A stretch of DNA of 5,114 bases from Candidatus Omnitrophota bacterium (GTDB lineage Bacteria; Ratteibacteria; UBA8468; B48-G9; DSTR01), in assembly GCA_023818865.1 (NCBI GenBank), contig JAMWDF010000171.1:1-5114 (forward strand). Reading direction: 5' to 3'. Of this stretch, positions 1 through 5,114 are shown one piece after another. The notes below the pieces were generated by a model. It was not told the origin of the DNA, searched no databases, and worked only from the letters and a program-made list of their open reading frames with translations. The position numbers were made by a program, and so were the translations under genes. Position 1 is the stretch's first letter. Each line of letters begins with the position of its first letter.

Positions 1-1
1 G

Positions 2-130
2 CCGGAAATTGTTGCTTTTGAAATAAAAAAAGGGAGTCAGCAGTACCTTGCCTGGCTTGGGAAAAACGTTCAAGAGAAAAAACTGAGACCCGGAGAAAAA
101 AATGGAGCTGGAAAAATGGCGCGAAGGTAG
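2..130 (+). CDS. 3' end of an unidentified upstream gene (partial)
   Basis: This reading frame is open from the left edge of the window to a TAG at 128-130, giving 42 C-terminal residues. The other two forward frames close within the first 26 bases, so this is the only forward frame that can carry an upstream gene into this point. The first half looks protein-like (PEIVAFEIKKGSQQYLAWLG). The last part is lysine/arginine/glycine-rich, as disordered C-terminal tails often are. It would overlap the DUF169 gene start at 102 by 29 bases, which would indicate an operon that begins further upstream. I do not recognise the family, and the fragment is too short to assign one. The alternative is that the upstream gene ended outside the window and this is open by chance. 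Confidence 0.4.
   Translation, partial: PEIVAFEIKKGSQQYLAWLGKNVQEKKLRPGEKNGAGKMARR
92..95 (+). promoter_or_regulatory. Ribosome binding site of the DUF169 gene
   Basis: A GGAG core lies six bases (all A) before the ATG at 102. This is good Shine-Dalgarno spacing and supports that start even though it falls inside the tail of the preceding reading frame. Confidence 0.7.
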
Positions 131-851
131 CAAAACATTGATTGAAGTTTTGGGGATGGACACCCAGCCGGTGGGCCTGGCTTGTTTGGAGAAACCTTGT
201 CCTTCAGAAAAACCCCGGGAGCGTATCTGCCGGTCAATATTAAAAGCGGCCAGTGGAGAAAAAATTTGCCTCGGAGCCGGTAACAACGCCTGCTTCGGTG
301 GAGCTTGGCATCTCGGATTTGTTCGGTTGGCTGACCCAAGAACTGCTCAGTTGGTAAAAAAATTTGTTGTGGAAGGGGAGAAACTTTTTTCTAATTACCA
401 GGCACTGGACAATCTGATTTCCCAGATGGGCGAAATCCCTGATAATAAGAACAAAACTTTTTATTTGGCTCCATTAAGCGAAGTAGATTTTCGCCCAGAG
501 ATTATCCTTTTTCTGGTAAACGCGGAGGTAGCTTGTCGCTTGCTTACCCTAATTGTTTTTCCTGATGGCCAGATGCCCAGCATCAAGATTGGTGGCCCAA
601 CTTGCCGCATGGCGATTATTTACCCGCTCATCAGTGGTCAGCCAAATATTTCTTTTTTTGATTACACCGCTAGAAAAATTTGCGGAGTACCGAAGGATAA
701 ACTGATAGTTACTCTGCCGGCAGAACATTTGCCAAGTTTGGTCAAAAATGTCAACCTCTGCTCGGCTGGGATAGCCAAAGTGGAGTTTCCCCAGGAATTT
801 CGGGAATTTCTCCAGAGAAGGTTGGTTCACTCAGAGAAACAAACGCAATGA
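102..851 (+). CDS. DUF169 family protein (COG2043), function unknown
   Basis: This 249-residue soluble protein has no signal peptide or membrane segment. I recognise DUF169 from its N-terminal block: a Pro/Cys-containing start (PVGLAC, 23-28), Cys43 in an RICRSILKAA stretch, Cys56 in EKICLG, and the hallmark ACFGGAWHLG (63-72). A later block, GGPTCRMA (164-171), and a C-terminal cysteine (220) also fit, and the length is usual for the family. It has nine cysteines (28, 33, 43, 56, 64, 145, 168, 194, 220), which is high for a cytoplasmic protein and compatible with metal or Fe-S binding, although no biochemical role is established as far as I know. The ATG follows a GGAG at 92-95. The stop overlaps the next start (ATGA), so translation is probably coupled to the membrane protein downstream. 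Family call is firm; function is unknown. A metal-linked role is inferred only from the permease two genes on. Confidence 0.9.
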   Translation: MELEKWREGSKTLIEVLGMDTQPVGLACLEKPCPSEKPRERICRSILKAASGEKICLGAGNNACFGGAWHLGFVRLADPRTAQLVKKFVVEGEKLFSNYQALDNLISQMGEIPDNKNKTFYLAPLSEVDFRPEIILFLVNAEVACRLLTLIVFPDGQMPSIKIGGPTCRMAIIYPLISGQPNISFFDYTARKICGVPKDKLIVTLPAEHLPSLVKNVNLCSAGIAKVEFPQEFREFLQRRLVHSEKQTQ

Positions 852-1621
852 AAAAGATACCCTGGGAAGTAAGACTGGGCGTGGGACTGATGCTAGGTGC
901 GGTGGTCTTTCACTATATCCATTACCTTATCTTCCGTGACTGGCACCACGTCTTTATTTATCTTCTCGGAGATATTGCCTTTCTTCCTGTTGAGGTTCTT
1001 TTTGTCATCCTGATTATTGAAAGATTGCTTGCCCGTCGGGAAAAGAAGATGGTGATGGAAAAATTAAACATGGTCATAGATACTTTTTTTGCTCAAATTG
1101 GCACCCGTCTGCTAAGACTTCTAACTATTTTTGACCCAGACCTACCAGCCAGACAAGAACACCTAAATATCCAGAATTCCTGGGGAAAAAGCGATTATCG
1201 GGAAGCATTTCATTACGTAGAATCATTACCGGTCAATCTATTGTTGGACAAAAACAATCGAACCAGGCTACCTGAACTGCGCCAGTTTCTTGTAAAAGAA
1301 AGGGATTTTTTGGTAAGGCTGCTGGAAAACCCTATTTTACTGGAACAGGAAACCTTTACAGAATTGCTCTGGGCAGTTTTTCATCTGGGAGATGAACTCA
1401 GCTGGAGAATCTCTTTGGAAAATCTTCCTGAGCCTGACTATGAACACCTAGCTGGAGATTTGACCAGAGCCTACCGGTTGATGCTTCGGGAGTGGCTAAG
1501 TTTTATGCAAAACCTCCAGTCTTCTTACCCTTTCCTTTTCTCTCTGGCGGTCAGAACCAATCCGTATTCCCAAAATAATCAGGTGGTCATCTCCGATTCA
1601 GGAAAAATCGGTAGTAAGTAA
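848..1621 (+). CDS. Conserved two-TM membrane protein of unknown function
   Basis: This 257-residue protein has two hydrophobic segments near its N-terminus (about 9-29 and 35-60). They are followed by a basic stretch (LARREKK, 61-67) that should place the remaining 190 residues in the cytoplasm. That part is mostly helical and ends in a motif-rich block: ELLWAVFHLGDEL (about 172-184), then EWLSFM and YPFLFSLAVRTNPY (227-240). The pattern resembles hypothetical proteins I recall from anaerobic bacteria, but I know no function for them. Four histidines (22, 25, 33, 34) cluster at the end of TM1 and in the short loop before TM2, and could bind a metal or haem. No kinase, channel or transporter motif is visible. 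The ATG at 848 overlaps the previous stop as ATGA and has only a weak GAGAAA upstream, so it is probably translated by coupling. Being a subunit or accessory protein of the permease encoded 20 bases downstream is inference. Confidence 0.85.
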   Translation: MKKIPWEVRLGVGLMLGAVVFHYIHYLIFRDWHHVFIYLLGDIAFLPVEVLFVILIIERLLARREKKMVMEKLNMVIDTFFAQIGTRLLRLLTIFDPDLPARQEHLNIQNSWGKSDYREAFHYVESLPVNLLLDKNNRTRLPELRQFLVKERDFLVRLLENPILLEQETFTELLWAVFHLGDELSWRISLENLPEPDYEHLAGDLTRAYRLMLREWLSFMQNLQSSYPFLFSLAVRTNPYSQNNQVVISDSGKIGSK

Positions 1622-1630
1622 AGTTTCTCC

Positions 1631-1635
1631 GGGAG
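1631..1635 (+). promoter_or_regulatory. Ribosome binding site of the metal permease gene
   Basis: GGGAG sits six bases before the ATG at 1642, within the 20-base gap after the previous gene. It gives the permease its own efficient initiation site. Confidence 0.7.
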
Positions 1636-1641
1636 ACCTAC

Positions 1642-2865
1642 ATGAATTGGATAATTTCTTTATCTCTGGAAACATGGTTTTTGGTTAAAACTATGGCGCC
1701 TTACTTGCTCTTCGGTTTTTTCATTGCCGGTATTCTTCATGTCCTTCTGCCATCTACTTTTTATAACCAGCTAATAGAAAACAGCCCCCGGGCAGTCTTC
1801 AAGGCTTCGCTTCTTGGTGTTCCGCTGCCACTCTGCTCCTGCGGAGTCATCCCGGTCGCCACTCACTTAAAAAAAGAGGGAGCCAGCAATAGCGCTACCC
1901 TTTCCTTTCTCATCTCTACTCCTACTACTGGGATTGATTCTATTCTGGCGACCTGGGGTCTCCTGGGTCCGGTTTTCGCGCTCATCAGACCACTAGCGGC
2001 GTTTCTGGCTGGGGCATTGGCTGGTCTCTTGACCCTGCTTGGGGAAAAAGACGGATTAAAGAAGAGCCCGGACGAAAAGAGAAGCGTTAAAAGCGAACAG
2101 CTGCTTCCTTGGCTTCAAAAATCTAAGGAGATCTTTCGGTACGCTTTTTCTGACCTGGTTCAGGAAGTAGGCAAATGGATTCTGGCCGGTCTCTTAATCG
2201 GCGGCCTCATCGCCGCTCTTGTCCCTGGGGAATTAGCCGAAAAATTTCTCGCTAATCCCTGGTTAGCTTACCCTGTAATGCTCTTTTTAGGTATTCCCAT
2301 GTACGTTTGCGCTACCGGTTCCCTGCCCATTGTCGCTGCCCTTATCGCCAAAGGAATGGTCCCTGGCGCCGCTATGGTTTTTCTGCTCACCGGACCAGCC
2401 ACCAACACCGTTACCATCACCTTCGTCGCCAGCCGCCTGGGTAAAAAAAGCCTCTTTATCTATCTGACAAGCATTATTTTCGTTTCCATCATCTCAGGTC
2501 TGGCAATTGACGCCCTATTAATTAACTCTGGAGTTGACCTACCTATCTTACATCCTCACACCGAACATAACGAAGTGATTAGAACTGTCTCGGGCTTGGT
2601 CTTGCTGACAGTTTTGGTGATATCTCTTCTCCGCAAACCAAAAAGGTCAATGGCCGCCGGTCAGAGATTTTATGTACCGGATATGCATTGTCAACACTGT
2701 GCTGTCACTATTCAAAAAGCCCTTAAATCATTGGAAGGAGTGGACCAGGTAGAAGTTATCTTTCCAGAAAAAATGGTGGTTATTCAAGGTAAAGTAGACA
2801 AAAAACAGCTCATTCAGGTTCTCGCTGAAGCAGGTTACAAAGCTTTGCCGCAAAATGAGGACTAG
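1642..2865 (+). CDS. COG0701 permease with C-terminal HMA domain, SO_0444-type Cu/Zn efflux transporter
   Basis: This 407-residue inner-membrane protein probably exports soft metal ions (Cu/Zn class). It has the two-half architecture of the COG0701/ArsP-like permeases. The first half (about 10-133) contains the signature PLPLCSCGVIPVA (61-73, with Cys65 and Cys67). A charged cytoplasmic linker (about 134-165, KKSPDEKRSVK) follows. The second half (about 176-296) contains PMYVCATGSLPIVAALIAKG (219-238, with Cys223) and TGPATNT (250-256). A last TM (about 313-331) leads to an HMA domain (about 341-403) with the metal-binding MHCQHC motif, Cys350 and Cys353. A His-rich segment, HPHTEH (304-309), lies in the predicted outer loop before the last TM. 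This layout matches the family named after Shewanella SO_0444. An ArsP-type organoarsenical exporter would not normally carry an HMA domain, so I rate that less likely. Metal specificity cannot be read from the sequence. Confidence 0.9.
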   Translation: MNWIISLSLETWFLVKTMAPYLLFGFFIAGILHVLLPSTFYNQLIENSPRAVFKASLLGVPLPLCSCGVIPVATHLKKEGASNSATLSFLISTPTTGIDSILATWGLLGPVFALIRPLAAFLAGALAGLLTLLGEKDGLKKSPDEKRSVKSEQLLPWLQKSKEIFRYAFSDLVQEVGKWILAGLLIGGLIAALVPGELAEKFLANPWLAYPVMLFLGIPMYVCATGSLPIVAALIAKGMVPGAAMVFLLTGPATNTVTITFVASRLGKKSLFIYLTSIIFVSIISGLAIDALLINSGVDLPILHPHTEHNEVIRTVSGLVLLTVLVISLLRKPKRSMAAGQRFYVPDMHCQHCAVTIQKALKSLEGVDQVEVIFPEKMVVIQGKVDKKQLIQVLAEAGYKALPQNED

Positions 2866-2881
2866 CTTAAGTCATCGGCTC

Positions 2882-2907
2882 GGCTGGTATCTGGCGTTAC
2901 CGCTGCC
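2882..2907 (+). other. Weak hairpin in the intergenic gap
   Basis: An 8-bp imperfect stem can form between 2882-2889 (GGCTGGTA) and 2898-2907 (TACCGCTGCC), with a two-base bulge, one G-T pair and an 8-base loop. It lies between the permease and the response regulator. No T-run follows, so it is not a convincing intrinsic terminator. At most it would attenuate read-through or be a chance structure. Confidence 0.2.
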
Positions 2908-2925
2908 CTTATTCCATGCTAAAAT
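2897..2925 (+). promoter_or_regulatory. Candidate sigma-70 type promoter for the two-component system
   Basis: The -10 candidate TAAAAT (2920-2925) matches five of six consensus bases. Exactly 17 bases upstream is TTACCG (2897-2902), which matches only three of six of the -35 consensus. Transcription from here would start near 2932 and leave a leader of about 25 bases before the response regulator ATG. It would separate the regulator pair from the permease unit. It is plausible because the gap is the longest in the window, but the weak -35 means it could be chance or need an activator. Confidence 0.3.
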
Positions 2926-2957
2926 TATTTGGAGAATCTTACTAACACTAAAGGTTG

Positions 2958-3644
2958 ATGAGCCAAAAAGTGGTCGCGATTGTAGAGGATGAAGCAGATA
3001 TTCGGGAGCTGGTGGAAACACATCTGCATCAGGCTCTCTTTCAAACTGTTGCTTACGAAAACGGTTCTTCTTTCCTTACCTCTCTTGCCCGCCAGATTCC
3101 AGATCTGGTTATTCTTGATTTGATGCTTCCTGACATGGACGGACTGGATGTTTGCCGTTTCCTTAAGAATGACCCCCGGTGGGCAACCATTCCTGTGTTA
3201 ATGCTTACAGCCAAAGCAACCGAAACAGATAAGGTAGTTGGTCTGGAAGTAGGAGCGGATGATTACGTTATCAAACCATTTTCTCCGTTAGAATTAGTTG
3301 CCCGGGTAAAAGCCCTTCTCCGCCGAGCAACATTGTCCACCAAAGAAAAAATAATCAGATTAGGCAATCTTTTAACTCTCAATGTTGACCAGTATCAGGT
3401 AACGGTTCAGGGCAAGCAGATTCACCTTACTGCCAGTGAGTTTCGTATTCTCCAACTTTTGGCCTCCAGTCCAGGCAGGGTATTCACTCGCAAGCAGATC
3501 TTAGATTTCCTTTGGGGCCAGGAAAAAGCAGTTATTGACCGAACAGTGGATGTCCACATAATGAATCTTCGGGAGAAGCTTGGAGTAGCTGGGTCCAAAA
3601 TCAAAGGAGTCAGGGGTATTGGTTATAAACTGGAGGCAGTTTGA
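2958..3644 (+). CDS. OmpR/PhoB-family response regulator
   Basis: This 228-residue cytoplasmic transcription factor is phosphorylated by the kinase encoded next to it and then binds promoter DNA. Numbered from the ATG at 2958, the receiver domain (about 4-119) has the acidic pair Glu10/Asp11, phospho-acceptor Asp54 in LVILDLMLPDMDG, Thr84 and Lys106 in the KPF motif, so it should be phosphorylatable. The C-terminal winged helix (about 128-228) has LTASEFRILQLLASSPGRV, the recognition-helix region VIDRTVDVHIMNLREKLG, and the wing ending IKGVRGIGYKLE. An in-frame TAA at 2949-2951 limits the start to TTG 2955, ATG 2958 or GTG 2970. I chose the ATG, three bases after a weak AAAGG; TTG 2955 would abut that AAAGG. 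The closest style is PhoB/PhoP of Gram-positive bacteria, but the OmpR family is large and target genes cannot be predicted, so no symbol is given. Confidence 0.95.
   Translation: MSQKVVAIVEDEADIRELVETHLHQALFQTVAYENGSSFLTSLARQIPDLVILDLMLPDMDGLDVCRFLKNDPRWATIPVLMLTAKATETDKVVGLEVGADDYVIKPFSPLELVARVKALLRRATLSTKEKIIRLGNLLTLNVDQYQVTVQGKQIHLTASEFRILQLLASSPGRVFTRKQILDFLWGQEKAVIDRTVDVHIMNLREKLGVAGSKIKGVRGIGYKLEAV
3632..3636 (+). promoter_or_regulatory. Ribosome binding site that decides the kinase TTG start
   Basis: GGAGG lies in the last codons of the response regulator, four bases before TTG 3641. The kinase frame is closed by TAA at 3626-3628, and no ATG or GTG occurs between that stop and 3641, so this site and the TTG form the only sensible initiation signal. 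Confidence 0.8.
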
Positions 3645-5114
3645 AAACATCTGCTTTTTTTAAGTATTTCCTCTCTTTTTTTCTGGCAGTCCTTTGCCTC
3701 TTTGGTAGTCTATTAACTGTGATCTTTCGCCGCAGCAAGACCAACTATCTCTATTTTTTGACCAACCAGATGAAACAACTGAACGCAACCTTAGGCCAGT
3801 TTATCCCAGAAGAATTGAACCGGGAATCCCTGCAGAAGATCTCTTGGAAACTGGGGCGTTTGAAAGAGGCTTACGGCTTGCGTTTTACCCTGGTAGACCA
3901 CACCGGCCGGGTCCTGGTTGACTCAAGTGCAGATATAGACGCAATGGACAATCACGCCAACCGCCCTGAAATTAGGGAGGCAATAGCCAACGGTATCGGA
4001 ACAGCCCAACGTTACAGCACCACCCTCAACCAGTCAATGCTATATGTGGCTACGGTTCTTCGGGATAATCAAGGCAAGCTCCTGGTAATCCGATCTAGTC
4101 TACCCCTGACCGATATAAGAACTCAGTTAGGGAATTTTTCTTCTCTCGTTTTCTGGTCAGTAATAGCTTCTCTGATTATCAGTCTGGCCCTCGGTTTCTG
4201 GATAAGTTGGATGGTTCTCCATCCACTTACACTGGTCAAAAAAGGACTGGAAAAAATCTCTTTGGGGGAATTCTCTGTTCGTCTGCCCCTCGGAACAACG
4301 AAGGAATTCGCCCAACTGGCATCATATTTCAACGAAATGGCTTCAAACCTCAATCAGCTCTTTTCCCTTTTGAAAAATGAGCAGGAAAAAATAGTGAGAG
4401 TTTTTTCTTCAATAAGCGACGCTGTCTGCCTTTTCTCCAGCTCCACCAAAGCCGTTCTCTGGAATACATCCTTTTCTGCCCTGACTGCTCCGGTCAATCC
4501 TGAAGATAAAACCTACTGGGAACTTCTCCCTGAGTCAGAATTAATTGAAATGCTGGATAACTCCTGGAAAGATAACCGGACTGTTACTGCGGAGATTTCC
4601 TGGCAGAATAGGATTTACCTGGCCACCGTCGTTCCGATTCTTTCTTCCCAGGAAAGACTGCTTCTTCTCCGGGACATCACAGAAATAAAAACTCTAGATA
4701 AACAAAAAAGCGAATTTATTGCTGATCTAGCTCACCAGCTTCGCACCCCGCTCACCGCTATCAAGGGATTTGCCGAAACAATCACGGTCCAGGAGGAGAA
4801 AGAGCGGCACTATCTTGACATTATTAAAAAGCACACCGACAGACTCATTGCTTTGATTAACGATTTGCTTCTTCTATCAAAGATAGAAAACGGAAAAGTC
4901 CGTTTTTCTTCCGAGGCAATTAGGCTGGAAGAACTTCTTCAAGAAGTGCTTCCGCTATTTCATAAGGAGATTGAAAACAAAGGGCTTAAACTTACTGTAG
5001 ACTTGCAGCCAGACTTGGAGATTGTTGGTGACCGGTTTTATCTTCAACAAATGCTTATAAATCTTCTGGACAACGCAGTGAAGTATACAGAAAAGGGAGA
5101 AATAAAGTTAACGG
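3641..5114 (+). CDS. PhoR-like sensor histidine kinase (3' end beyond window)
   Basis: This is the membrane sensor partner of the preceding response regulator; 491 residues are visible before the right edge cuts it. Domain order: TM1 (about 8-29); an extracytoplasmic sensor of about 135 residues; TM2 (about 166-193); HAMP (about 190-243, HPL then FNEMASNL); a PAS-like domain (about 251-346, ending RDIT); HisKA with FIADLAHQLRTPLTAIKGF, phosphorylated His365; then the start of the ATPase domain with N-box NLLDNAVKYT (Asn474 and Asn478). The G-boxes lie outside. The sensor contains TLVDHTGRVLVDSS (about 83-96) and NHANRPEI (104-111), the single-Cache/PAS-like pattern of many PhoR/BaeS-type kinases. 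Start is TTG 3641, overlapping the regulator stop (TTGA), with GGAGG before it. The first in-frame ATG, near 3770, would remove TM1. An oddity is Gln366 where most kinases have Glu. Signal is unknown; phosphate or envelope stress is the family-based guess. Confidence 0.95.
   Translation, partial: MKTSAFFKYFLSFFLAVLCLFGSLLTVIFRRSKTNYLYFLTNQMKQLNATLGQFIPEELNRESLQKISWKLGRLKEAYGLRFTLVDHTGRVLVDSSADIDAMDNHANRPEIREAIANGIGTAQRYSTTLNQSMLYVATVLRDNQGKLLVIRSSLPLTDIRTQLGNFSSLVFWSVIASLIISLALGFWISWMVLHPLTLVKKGLEKISLGEFSVRLPLGTTKEFAQLASYFNEMASNLNQLFSLLKNEQEKIVRVFSSISDAVCLFSSSTKAVLWNTSFSALTAPVNPEDKTYWELLPESELIEMLDNSWKDNRTVTAEISWQNRIYLATVVPILSSQERLLLLRDITEIKTLDKQKSEFIADLAHQLRTPLTAIKGFAETITVQEEKERHYLDIIKKHTDRLIALINDLLLLSKIENGKVRFSSEAIRLEELLQEVLPLFHKEIENKGLKLTVDLQPDLEIVGDRFYLQQMLINLLDNAVKYTEKGEIKLT

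Noticed and set aside
70..339. 89-codon open frame on the minus strand
   Set aside because: It lies opposite the well-supported DUF169 gene, has a low-complexity Pro/Phe/Ser-rich product with no recognisable domain, and no convincing ribosome binding site.
549..830. 93-codon open frame on the minus strand
   Set aside because: It is an antisense shadow of the conserved DUF169 C-terminal half, and its product matches no family I know.
1642..2865. Permease as an ArsP organoarsenical exporter
   Set aside because: The shared COG0701 fold allows it, but the C-terminal HMA domain with CxxC and the CSC motif fit the SO_0444-type Cu/Zn group better, and no ars gene is adjacent.
2866..2957. Pho-box-like or intrinsic terminator signals in the gap
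   Set aside because: The TTACTAACACTAA stretch does not form properly spaced direct repeats of a PhoP/PhoB site, and the only hairpin (2882-2907) is not followed by a T-run.
3422..3604. 60-codon minus-strand frame opposite the regulator DNA-binding domain
   Set aside because: The plus strand here encodes a conserved winged helix, and the antisense product is composition-driven noise.
4123..4353. 76-codon minus-strand frame opposite the kinase TM2/HAMP region
   Set aside because: The plus strand encodes continuous TM2 and HAMP with recognisable motifs, so this is a shadow frame.

Overview
The window is a densely packed bacterial region with about 45% GC by eye. All five complete or near-complete genes lie on the + strand, and a short gene tail precedes them. 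GGAG-type ribosome binding sites, TTG start use and a PhoR-like sensor kinase with an extracytoplasmic sensor loop suggest an anaerobic Firmicutes-like (Clostridia) bacterium or a related candidate lineage. That placement is inference from style, since no marker gene is present. I see no rRNA, tRNA, CRISPR array or mobile element.

The left part (2-2865) looks like one transcription unit. The unidentified 3' tail of an upstream gene overlaps the start of a cysteine-rich DUF169 protein (102-851). The DUF169 gene shares an ATGA overlap with a two-TM membrane protein of unknown function (848-1621). Twenty bases later comes a COG0701 permease carrying a C-terminal heavy-metal-associated (HMA) domain (1642-2865), the architecture of the SO_0444-type Cu/Zn efflux transporters. 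The spacing suggests co-expression. Cysteines in the DUF169 protein, histidines around the first TM of the two-TM protein, and Cys/His sites in the permease make a shared metal-handling role plausible but unproven.

A gap of about 92 bases (2866-2957) holds a candidate promoter, a weak hairpin and a doubtful small ORF. The right part (2958-5114) is a two-component system. It has an OmpR/PhoB-type response regulator with all receiver residues intact, and a histidine kinase that overlaps it by four bases and runs off the window. The kinase has TM1, an extracytoplasmic sensor domain, TM2, HAMP, PAS-like, HisKA and the start of the ATPase domain. Its closest style is PhoR/PhoP, so phosphate or envelope sensing is the default guess. 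Its position beside a metal exporter leaves metal sensing open.

The most interesting points are the DUF169/two-TM/permease cluster as a possible undescribed metal-handling operon, the His-rich outer loop of the permease, and a kinase H-box with Gln instead of Glu after the phosphorylated His.
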